Below are positions 35,078 to 45,436 of a DNA stretch of 64,000 nucleotides, one piece after another. Both the position numbers and the translations under genes were made by a program. The notes beneath the pieces are model-generated. The model was given only the letters and a program-made list of their open reading frames with translations. It was not told where the DNA came from and searched no databases. Positions within the stretch are counted from its first letter, which is position 1; each line of letters opens with the position of its first letter. This DNA is from Neonectria sp. B-13 (Eukaryota > Ascomycota > Sordariomycetes > Hypocreales > Nectriaceae), in the NCBI GenBank assembly GCA_002682825.1, contig NOKP01000007.1:1612001-1676000 (forward strand). The letters are read 5' to 3'.

Positions 35078-36557
35078 CTACTCTAAGCCAAAAATTCTCT
35101 TGGTGAGAACTTCTTGAAATAAGTCGGAACCTGGCGAGTCAATCATTCTGTTGATTCGATTGCCTTTGGTCGATGAGAGCCAACTTCCGTTGTCTGCCAC
35201 CTCAACGCCGGAATCCAAGGTGTCCTTTCCGTCAGCTTCCCCAACAGCCTTGAGGGCCCCGCCATCAACCTTCTTCGCCTTTCTGCGATCAATGACATGC
35301 ATACCTCGTGTCCATTGGCCCGTCGTCTCGATTCTGATATCTTCTGGCTCTGGCGTTGGTTTCCATCCAGGCTGATCCTGTGTTAACAGGTACCAGATCG
35401 TCAGCGGGTCGTGGAGCGCGTAGCCGACCTTGGTTCCATCGTGCTCTATCGCGTCGATGTGCTCAAATGAGCGGGACAGGAAGTGATAAACCCATTGAGC
35501 TAGAGGGCTTCCAGCATCAATTAGCGGCTTCACGCGAGACGCGAAACGTTCCCTGTCGAGACAATGGATCGTTGTAATGTCAACAGGGAACAGAGTAAGC
35601 TTTAGCCTACTAGACAGGCTGGTTGGGTACTCTGGTAGGGGCCCGCCTGCCTTGGCCCTGGGAGGCATTGTCGACTGAGGGCTGGGGGATGTCAAGGCAA
35701 AGACTCTTGCAGCTGCCACGGCGTCGGCATAAGTGTTGAACTCGGCAACGGGAGAAATATTGCCCTCCATGTGGACAGCACCCCCCATGACAATCAGCTC
35801 CTTGGCACGAAGGAACGTCTCTGGGTCCTCAGCAGCCGCCAGTGCAACATTCGTCATAGGCCCGATGACGACGACCGACACAGTCCCTGCCGGGTTTTCT
35901 CTTAGAGCCCGCAGGATTTCTTGGTAGGCCGGCTCCTTGGATGGTGTGAAATGCTGATAGAAGGGAGCATTCTCGGGATCAGTCCTCTCGTTGGAAAACA
36001 AGGCCTTCCAGGTGTCTGTCGGAGTTAGATGGGGGTATTTCTCATGGACGCCATGTAGACCATCCATTCCATCTGAGTTTGGCAAGAATCAGCAAGAAGA
36101 ATGGCAAAGAGGTTCATTTGTAGAATCTTACGGAAATAATCTGCCATCAGCTCGTCCTCTTCCAAGGGGTGACTAGCACCGACGGCAATGATTGGCTTAT
36201 GGGCCTTTAAGGCTGGGAAACCTTCAGGTCTACCGTTGGCGTTGCGCCACTCCATCTCCTTGTCAATCACATTGAACATCGTGACAGCGTTTCTCAGACA
36301 GCTGCAGATGGGTGAGAACACAGTAAAGGTAAGGCTAAGAGGCGGGAATTACTGGTCAAGGCTGATGTTGCCGTATGTGATGGACAGAAGGAGCACCTCC
36401 AGTTCTTCTGCAGGGGCAGCAAATGCAAGCAACATGGCGAGAACATCATCGGTACCTGTGAAATATGGTCAATAGGCTTGGACAAGATATGAGGAGAGCC
36501 GGTTATAGGTCGCGCACCTGGGTCCGTATCGATTATAACTCGTTTCTTTGGCGCCAT
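35078..36557 (-). CDS. Inosine/uridine-preferring nucleoside N-ribohydrolase
   Basis: This enzyme hydrolyses ribonucleosides to free base and ribose. Four exons (36557-36518, 36454-36353, 36301-36132, 36073-35078) read in frame to about 435 residues. The Ca2+/ribose-binding N-terminal motif DTDPGTDDV is rebuilt across intron 1. ITYGNISL follows, then PIIAVGASHPL, GMDGLHGV, VVVIGPMTNVALAA and LIVMGGAVHMEGNISPVAEFN, the second Asp/Asn cluster of the family. HDPLTIWYLL near the C-terminus supplies the catalytic His-Asp segment. An insert around PSPQSTMPPRAKAGGPLPEY separates two core elements, as in many fungal members. It converges with the Zn2Cys6 gene and lies upstream, on the same strand, of the nucleoside transporter gene's 3' end. 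Confidence 0.93.
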
Positions 36558-37516
36558 GGTGTCTGAAGTCGAACTTTCGTATGTTGACCTCTGCACTGGA
36601 CGTCGCTGTGCGTGACCAAGACGGTTGCTCCGGTATACCTAATCAGAAGCAAGTGAGACTTATATTACATTAAATAACGTAGGTACGCCCCTTGATATGT
36701 AAGATGGCTTGAATGCCAAAAGTCTCGCACGAGGGCTTATTTTTGTGATGTTGTTGAGTCAGTGAAATTGCTTTGGGGCGAAGGCGTTTTCTTCTCCAAC
36801 TTGTCAACCATTAGCCGAATGCTTTGCGGGCCCTGTGTCCCCGCTGAGTGGCATGATGGCATGATTGCAAGATTTCAATCTCGTGCGAGATGATTTCTCC
36901 ACTGCGGGGTAGAACGGATTCCTCGGGGACAGTCGTGGAGACTGGCTTTGATAAGGTTACAGTCGCGCGAGCACCGTCGAAATGACCAGGGCAATGCCTA
37001 CTACTCCGCAATAACGAGAGACAAACTGCAAGGGCAGGTCTTTGGCATAGGGATTCTCTTGAATAGGTATTACTCCAAGGGCTCGTAATCGGTTATATCG
37101 TGCGCCTAATCCCGTTCACACTTTCTCAAATAGCCGGATATCCGCCCCAGTGCCTAAGGACCTCCTCTAAGCAGGTTACGACGAGGGAATCAGACCAATC
37201 AGAATTCTCGGTACTAGCGATACCCTTATCCTGTTCTTGAAAGTTAGTCTAGGCAAGGCTCTACTCAAACATGACAAGTCGAGTCCATTGGAAAAGGTTT
37301 TAAGATCTCGAATGTATCATACGTGGCGGAAAGGTCTTGTATTTGACGGCCTGAAACACCAGGAAATGCTAGCTAGTATACGAACTACCAGGTACTTGTC
37401 TGTAAGTTATAACAATGATCGACAGGTAGAAGACAGCTACAACAGAAATTCCTAATATCAACATCCAACCTCGTTCATACCTAAACTCCAGTTATCCAGG
37501 CCCAGCGCCTACTAGC
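36558..37516. other. Intergenic region
   Basis: 959 bp holding the nucleoside hydrolase promoter and the 3' end of the nucleoside transporter gene. Short frames exist but have no supporting features. Confidence 0.6.
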
Positions 37517-39406
37517 CTACGATGAAGTGAAATGGCTGATCTGAGTGGTGACAACAAGGCCAGCAACACTAGCGGAGGTCAAGGTAGCCATGACTCCGGA
37601 AAACAAAGCAGAAAGTGCGAGACGAGAAACCTCGCCAGCACGCGAAGGCGCCAGCTGACCAAGCACTGCAATCTCCATTCCCAGAGAACCAATGTTGCCG
37701 AACCCGCAGAGAGCATAAGTCGCAATGAGTCGAGAGCGAGGTGAAAGGTCAGCATACTCGGGATCGTGAGCTAGAAGTGTGAAAGCTGAATACTCGTTCT
37801 GAAGAAGACAGTCAGTTCAGAGATACATTGAGGAATGCACATGAAGGCAGCTTACCACAATGACTTTCTCTGCAATCAGCTTTGCCACCTTGAGCAAATC
37901 GCCGTGGCGAGGCACGCCGAGCAAGAACGACACCGGGTAGAACAGGTAGCCAAAGATGAGCTGCAATGTCAAAGGGGTCGGGTCGTCGATATTGAGATAT
38001 TGTCCCCACCATGTCAACAAAGCGTTGAAGAGGCTGACGGTAGCAATGATGCAAAGCAACGTCGTGATGATCGTCCCGGCGATGCGGATTCCGAGCACAG
38101 CTCCCTGCGAGAAAGCATGGATCATGTTTGCGGGCTGTTCGTCGTCTTCTGGAAGAATGATCTCTCCATTGGTCAAGGTTTCTTCTGTCTCTGGATATCG
38201 TAGCTTCGAAATAGCCAGGGATGCCGGGATTGACATAATGCAGGACGACACAAGCGCTTCTGCATTCAGGCCCAGGTCGATGTATCCGATCAGAACCGCT
38301 CCTGAAATCGTAGCAAAGCCACAGGTCATAATCTGATGAATCTCGGATTTGGTCATGTATGGTACAAACGGCCGCACGAGCATTGCCGCCTCTCCCATTC
38401 CGACGAAAGGAGTCGCTGCAGCCACAACAGCCTCGGCTCCTGACACTTGGAGAGCCCAGTTAACGAAGACGGCAAATTTCTTGACGAACCACTGCAAGAA
38501 TCCTAAATAATAGAGGACCTGCACGATGGCGATAAAGAAGATGATCGCTGGGATAACGCTGAAGAAGAAAATGGTAAGCGCGCCGATGTCAGGAGTCGTC
38601 AAAAAGGCAACTCCAGCCCGAGCGAAGCTCAGAAGGTCTCCAGCTCGCTGCGCAATGAAGCTGAAAATGTCGTATCCAATCTGGGTACGCAGAACAAATA
38701 GTCCGATAATGTACTGCGAGAGCATACCAGCGGAGACGGTACGCCAGTTGACGTGTCTTCGGTGCTTACTAGTAGCCCAGAAAGCAAAAATGATAAAACC
38801 CAAGCCAAAGAGGCTGACGGCGCGGTTTGCCCTCGTATTATCGGCATTTTCTTCGGAAATAAAGGACCCAACTACCATGACTGCGATAGTCACGGCACCA
38901 CCCGAAATATCGTGGTACTTATTCGGTATCGCGTTGTGGATGGGAATAGCCGAGTGTCCCCAAGCCCAACGGATAGGATCTGAGACATAACGAGCGGGGA
39001 CGTAGAAGAAGATTAGGCGTAGCATGATAGCCAGCCAGATAAGTAAAGGTACAACCCAGTTCCGATCGTGGCGATGTAAAACCAGAGAGGCAACCCACCA
39101 GCCGGTAAAGAGGCAGAAGAGGACGATATGGCTAAGGATGCGTCGATGATGATACACAAGTCCGAATCGCCCAAGATCAACCAGCTCCGAGTCGCTTACT
39201 TCGGGATGGCTTTGTTCAAGAATAGGACTCTCGCAGACGGCATGCGGCTTCTTGTGGTCGCAGTTGATGTCATCGTTGGGCGCAGTCTCGGACGGCTTAT
39301 TGGCAACTGGGGAGGGAAACGGAGTGGACAAGGATATTTCATGAGCGTTGCTGGGCGAGGCGGTTTGCATCTTTTGCATTTCCTGTCCGTGGGACTCAAG
39401 TGACAT
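37517..39406 (-). CDS. Concentrative nucleoside transporter (CNT family)
   Basis: This is a predicted Na+ or H+-coupled nucleoside importer of the plasma membrane. Two exons (39406-37856 and 37798-37517) give 610 residues, with a long hydrophilic N-terminus of about 85 residues and then multiple helices. Family landmarks are the GMGEAAMLVRPFVPYM nucleoside-binding segment (equivalent to GxTEAPL), CGFATISGAVLIGYIDLG, GVPRHGDLLKVAKLIAEKVI, then NEYSAFTLL directly after the intron (equivalent to NEFVAY). ALCGFGNIGSLGM is the late CNT motif. Together with the nucleoside hydrolase on the same strand it forms an uptake-and-cleavage pair. Confidence 0.93.
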
Positions 39407-40307
39407 AGCCCTTGCGCTGCAATTCTTGGTCAGCGACAGTCTGGCTGGTGGGTATTAAAGGAGCATAGAGAGCCTACAATACACAAGATTGGCTTCTCGA
39501 GCGCTTACTTTTCGTAAGAGAAACTGCTACCAACTACTGAATAGGGCAGAACCGGGATAGACAGCGCTGTTATCAAATTGTCCCAGCTGTGAGGTGGTTG
39601 CAGAGGTCGACTTTGACAGTTCAATCTTCAATCTCGAGACGAAAGGAAGCAGCATAGATGGACTGTTGATCACCAGGGTCTCTCTCTTCCTTTAAGCGTG
39701 TCAAGTGTACGCAGGGAAATAGCGGCAAAGTCTAAAGGGGTTTCTCTAGATCGCCATTGGCCTGCTAACCATCATGAGTCGCTTAGCTCGCTCCTTTTCT
39801 CACAACGAGCTGAATCTCGGCCGAGATTGAGGGGGTGGGGATGTACCCAATTTCTCATAGATTGTCCCGAGCCACAAGGACCGTAATGTCAGTCTCATAG
39901 GACCAGGAAAATTCTACCCACAGTTCCCACTTGTCCATTAGACTCGTCCGAGCCTGGATTGCGTAGCTCGCGATTCGGGTTGATTATGCAGAGCGAAACT
40001 GAAAGCCCCGACGGTGCCGGCACCCCGGCCATTACCATTTCTTGCATCTTCAGGGAATTTTCTGGGGAGGCAAGCTCAAAAGGTTTCACTTCAAGAGATC
40101 GACTCGTTTGTTTCCTTGCCAAGTGTTCCCTGACTTAGATGTCAGCCGGCAAACCAGGACATCCTCTCAAAGTCCCGGAGCTCTTCCTTTCTTAACACCT
40201 CCGTTCTTCAATTTGCAGAAGTCATTTTGCTCTGCCCCAGGAAACCCCTCTCTTAAATTTTGTTTTATCCTGTACTCTAATTCTCACACCGGTCTTTGGG
40301 CTTGAAA
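39407..40307. other. Divergent promoter between nucleoside transporter and MFS genes
   Basis: 901 bp between divergent start codons, with no supported gene. A pyrimidine-rich stretch lies just before the MFS start, as is common in fungal promoters. Confidence 0.6.
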
Positions 40308-42325
40308 ATGGACAGAACGGACACGGACACGACGGCGTGCTCCTCGACGAGTGAAGAGGCAGTCAGCAACATTGAAAGGTAAGCCCTTTCACACTTCCCT
40401 GATAGCCTTGATTCTGTGTTTCTAATGCTGCATGAGTAGATTTCTACCGCAGAACAGCTACGGTGTCTCTGAGAAGACGATGGATTACACAACTGCCCCG
40501 TCAGATCCTACTGAGCCTTTTCGGGTAAGGTGGGATGGCGGTGACGAAGATCCCATCAATCCTCGAAGCCTGAGTAAAGCCAAAAAGTGGACCATCATCA
40601 TCATTGTATCAATGGGGAGCCTCTGCGTGTGCGTCATTCCCTCCCCGATGCAGCTGCACGACTCTCAAGGTCGAGACACGCCACAAGTGCTGACTCCTTG
40701 TGATATAGAACGGCCGCGAGTTCTATCTACACCTCAACCTACGAGCAAATGGAGGGCTCGCTTGGCAATTCGAGGATCATCTCGGTACTGGGACTATCGA
40801 TGTTCGTTCTGGGCATCGCATGTGGTCCGCTATGCTTCAGCCCGTTGAGCGAGATATACGGTCGACGGCCCATCTACCTCGTAGCTTGGAGTATGTATGT
40901 CGTCTGGATCATACCGCAAGCCATGGCTCGCAACATCACAATCATCATCGTCGGGCGCTTTCTTTGTGGCTTCTCTGGCAGCACATTTCTAGCTGTCTCT
41001 GGTGGAACAGTTGGCGACCTGTTCTCCAAGGACGAACTTCAGTACCCGATGGCCATATTCTCGGTCTCCCCTTTCATTGGGCCCTGTATAGGACCTTTGA
41101 TAGGCGGCTTCATCAACTATAACGTGCATTGGAGATGGACTTATTACATCATGCTAATTTGGGCGTTCGCTTTGCTGGTAGCAATCGTCTTTCTCGTTCC
41201 CGAGACATATCGTAGGAGTCCTCTTCCGAACGATTTGAAATACAGGGGCGCCTTTTACTGGATGGAGACTAATTGTAGCTTGATAGATCCTATTATTCTC
41301 CGTCGAAAGGCTAGAAGGCTTCGAGAATCTACTGGTAATGTGCAATGGGTGGCACCCATCGAAGAGACGGAAAGGTCTATTCGTCAGACGATTGCTCGAT
41401 CACTACTACGGCCCTTCCAGCTCCTATTCTTTGAGCCTATGTGCCTCGTTCTATGCGTCTTCTCAGCGATTCTCCTGGGAATTCTCTATCTCTTCTTTGG
41501 AGCGTTTCCACTTATTTTCACAACACACTACGGGTTTAACCTTTGGCAAGTTGGTTTGTCATTCTTAGGCATTGGATTTGGCCTCATTATTGGGGTCCTG
41601 ACGGACCCCATATGGCTTCGCGTTCGCACTCGTCTTGTGGCGAAGCACCAGGAGGCATATGGAAAAGCGGGTACAAGCGAACCAGAGTTTCGACTGCCAC
41701 CTGCCATAGTGGGATCTGTCGTTGTCCCTGTCGGCCTTTTTATCTTCGCTTGGACAACATATCCTTCGATTCATTGGGTGGTGCCAATCATCGGGTCATG
41801 TATCTTTGGAGCTGGGTGAGTCCATTCATGTCTGCCACCTGCCACCGTGAGACTGAGCCAGCCAAGATTTGACAGCAAGCAGAAGAAGGCTAATCTTGAG
41901 GATATAGAAACATACTTGTGTTCACTGGCATCTTTACATTCCTGGTAAGTAGTTACCTGCGGTCAACACGAAACCATAGCCTCTATATCGCTCTCTATGA
42001 CTCAAAGTTCTGACTGGTCGATCACGATCAACAGGTTGATGCATATCCAGATTACGCGGCAAGCGCATTAGCCGCCAACGCCTTTGTACGTTGCGCATTT
42101 GCAGGTAAGGCCTCACCATCTTCCAGAATTAAGGTCCTCCAGTACTGAAATCCCAGTTTGATAGCTGCGTTTCCACTTTTTGGGAATCAGATGTATGAGT
42201 ATCTGGGTTTCCAATGGGCATCCTCCCTTCTCGCCTTCTTAACTGTTGTCATGATGCCTTTTCCGTATCTGTTCTTTAGATACGGAAGCAAGATTCGGGC
42301 TAGAAGCCGTTTTGCTAGTATCTGA
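40308..42325 (+). CDS. MFS transporter, DHA1 type
   Basis: This is a predicted drug:H+ antiporter-like exporter. Seven exons (40308-40378, 40440-40628, 40709-41211, 41287-41815, 41908-41944, 42035-42104, 42165-42325) give 519 residues with 12 helices. Motifs are DEDPINPRSLSKAKKW before TM1, SEIYGRRPIYLVAW as motif A and SPFIGPCIGPLIGGF as TM5 motif C. The central loop reads PETY-HPIILRRKARRLRE only if the 75-nt segment 41212-41286 is removed as an intron. That segment is a multiple of three and free of stops, so it could be retained as 25 extra residues. The C-terminal helices show VDAYPDYAASALAANAFVR. It converges with the metallo-beta-lactamase gene. Confidence 0.9.
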
Positions 42326-43010
42326 CAACGCAATCACGTGTCTGACACACACACACGATCAGAACTCCACTCAGCGCGATTCCCAGTGATCCTGGACAGA
42401 TCACTACCGGTCACAATGCCCATACATCTCATCAACTCACAGATTAGATGTATATAGACAGGACCTTAAGTCCCTTGACTAAAGCCTTAAGCTCCTTAGC
42501 TACCAATACACTTGGTTATATAAAACTACATTTTGCACATTACTAGACCGTGACCTACATTGCTCACCACGATGTCCTGATCCACTTGATCAATAATATA
42601 CTCCCTCCACGCCTTGGATCTTCCCTATACCTCCACGTTAGACCCGACCGTCACAAACAATCTCTTGTGAAAACTCTTTAATGTTATAACTATTTAGTAT
42701 TTACCTATGAAAGTTTCTAACAAAGGTGATCAAAAACCAAGCATCGTACAAAGAAAGAAATACATCCGTAAGCCTGAGTCCTTGAGCAGGCTCTCATCCA
42801 AAGAGCAGAGCTGCTTTCGACTCAAATCCTTAGTTTCCACCGGTTTGACATTTGGCAGCTCCCGCTCTCCAGTCATCGGTCGATAATTTTGGGTAGGGGT
42901 ACCCAGTGATGTTGAGTAATTCAAGTAGTGGTGTTACCTGACCATGAGTAGGAAGAACGCTAGATCATGATTAGAAGCCTCAACTTTGCATTTCGTCGGT
43001 CAGTAGACAC
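42326..43010. other. Convergent intergenic region
   Basis: 685 bp between the 3' ends of the MFS and metallo-beta-lactamase genes. Only a short (CA)n tract near 42344 was noted; no gene was seen. Confidence 0.6.
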
Positions 43011-44955
43011 TTACATCGCCTTGCCAGTAAGGCCATCCCCAGCCACCTGATCCAACCACTGCCTCATAAGAGCCTGGTCCGACTGCTCAGCCGCCATCCC
43101 TGCTTGCCACGCATCTGCTTCGAGAACAGCGACTGGAGAATCCTCAGAGGGACATTTGGTCGTCACAAAGCTGTAGGACCAATCTGCGGCGTGGGTTGCT
43201 TGCTGTTCCCACATGAACCAAGCTTGGATATGCTCATCCGAGTGGACGTAGGGATGCGTGTCGCTGCACAGGAGGTCAGACTTGATCTCAATTTATTATT
43301 GATGATCCCAGACTTACTTGAACGTGACAAAGGTGACATTCGGAATGCTAGACCAATACTTAATTGCCATCTCTGGAACAATTAGCTTTGCGCCAGCTTC
43401 GACGTATCTTTTAGCTCCTCCGCTGTGATCACCATGGTGGTGTGTTGGCTATCATTTTGTAAGTAAATCTGCAATCAAAGGCGTGTTTTCTACTACTTAC
43501 CCAGAGGTGTGTGATTGGCTTCTTCAAATTCTCAGCAACCCATTCGATCACGCTGTCGCTATATTTCTCGACGGCGTCGCACACAATGACTTCCGTCTCG
43601 AACTCAATGATCATTTGTTTGACACCGAGGGTCTCATCTTCGAGAATGAGCCAATGAACCGAGGGAAGTCCAGAGACAGGCTGCTCTCCTTTCAAGTCCT
43701 TGGCGGTCGCTTTCTTGCTGGTCCCGGACCAGAGCATGTTCGAACTGAACTCGGTTAGGTGTGCGTATGAGACACCACTGACTTTGCGGGGCGCTGCCTT
43801 GGGGAGCATGCTGTTTTCTTCTGCTATTCCCTTAAAGTAGCTAGATGAGAAGTCTGGGTTCAGTGTTATGTGTTCTATGATGTAATCCTCGATTACAGCA
43901 TCAAGATTCTGAGACGAGCTATTGTAGACACTTTGGACCTGATGAGGAAATTTAAGGCCATCGACAGATTTGTAGTTTGTCAGGTAAAGATCATAGGTCG
44001 ACGCTCCGTAAATGGAATGATTCTCGAAAGTGCGAACAATGTAGGGCAGGTTGCTGGAGGGATCAAAGATGACAGTCAGACTGAGATCAGAGTCGTGAAC
44101 TGGAGTTCTGTCAGAAGCGATCTCGCCAAAGGCCGTATCTCATACCGCTGAGCATGTCAATCTTGTTGATGGTCGTCTTTGAGAGATGGGTGCTTGTGCT
44201 CGATTTCAACTTCGATGGTCAGCATCCGCTTTAAAGCTGGAAATAGAGGTTATCAACCTTGAGGAGGAGTCTCGGGTCAAGCATGTTGCCATGCAGGACC
44301 ATGTACTCTGCGAGCGCGGCTGCATGCGATTTAGCACTGATAAACACCTAAAGGGGAGAGGAACCAGGTTGGCGACATACGGTCCGTGTATCCGGATGCG
44401 AGATCCGAGGGAAGCCAGATCTGGTTATTTCCACGAACATAGCATGCAAACCCGTCGTCGCCGCTCTGGACAACAAGAGAGAAATCAAACGGGTCGAGCG
44501 CAGGAGAACCCCAAACCCAGTAGTCTAGGATTCGTCAGTTTCTACCACTGCGGCTTGTTGAAAACGACGCACCTGAGGGGACAAATTGTCTGTCAATGCG
44601 TTGCTGCAACTCATCGGAAGCGAAACTGAACGAGATATTCTGGTGCCCCGAAACAGCGATGGCTGTATCAGCGCGCGTCAACTCGTAGCTTTGCATAAGA
44701 CTTCGGGAACGATAGATGCTGCCATATGTGAGGACATGATCAAAGCCTGTGGATGGGGGTTGGGAATTACTTTGGTGAATGGTAAGTAACACCACGAAGG
44801 TCACGAAGAGATGATTCTCCGCCGAGAGCCTTCAAAGCCGAGTCAATCACAGCTTCCACTCCGCGAGGTGTCTCTGCCAGTGGAACGGCGATTGTCAAGA
44901 CAGCAGAGAGGAGCGAAACGCCCATCAGCCTTGAGAGTGCCATGTTAAGAACCAT
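43011..44955 (-). CDS. Secreted metallo-beta-lactamase-fold hydrolase
   Basis: This is a predicted secreted or vesicular metal-dependent hydrolase of unknown substrate. Eight exons (44955-44771, 44718-44573, 44524-44381, 44319-44258, 44209-44146, 44099-43501, 43448-43318, 43263-43011) sum to 527 residues in frame. A signal peptide is visible (MALSRLMGVSLLSAVLTIA). A long N-terminal domain follows (GVTYHSPNIYRSRS, FSLVVQSGDDGFACYVRG, NLPYIVRTFENHSIYG). The metallo-beta-lactamase domain then carries the metal motif PTHHHGDHSGG, placed right after an intron, and THPYVHSDEH downstream. The least certain junctions are around exon 5 (44146-44209, weak GTTGAT donor before it). That exon lies in the 93-bp segment duplicated at 21.6 kb. 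It is divergent from the Zn2Cys6 gene. Confidence 0.85.
44133..44225. repeat. 93-bp segment duplicated at 21585-21677
   Basis: This is the counterpart of the segment at 21.6 kb, about 78 percent identical without gaps by hand count. Here it spans exon 5 of the metallo-beta-lactamase gene and both flanking splice sites. Confidence 0.75.
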
Positions 44956-45436
44956 TTGTGTAAAGATTGGATGAGTGATTGATGTTTGAACCGTGATGTG
45001 ATCAAGAATGAGTACTTTCCATGGAGTGTTTCTACTTGCTTTTATATATCGAGTGTCGCTGAATGAGATTATCATCGTTCCTGATGAGATCATCAGCACT
45101 TACGCAAGCTCGCGGAACTGAATAGCTCCCCGCACAGCGAATCGTCCATGGCGCGTAAGCTGCGGTTCATTCTAAAGCCTAGCCCCGTTTTCTTCGGACA
45201 ACATGAACAAGTCTAATAATAAGCCTCTGTTCGCTCATCTGCCTAATCCTCTCTCGGATGGGTGGCATTGGCGCTACTTGAGGCCATCTTCCGCGTCTCC
45301 GAGGACTGACTAAGCCAGCGCGGTCCAGAATAAGCCTCCGCGCTCCGATCTGACGTCGGGGTCGACATGTTAACGGCCCCGAGGAACTCTCGAGCGTCTT
45401 TTTTATCCTCCGCCGACCCTCAGGACAAGCATTGCA
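44956..45436. other. Divergent promoter between hydrolase and Zn2Cys6 regulator
   Basis: 481 bp between divergent start codons. This is a typical layout for a regulator controlling its neighbour. CGG triplets are frequent around 45280-45380. No gene was seen. Confidence 0.55.
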
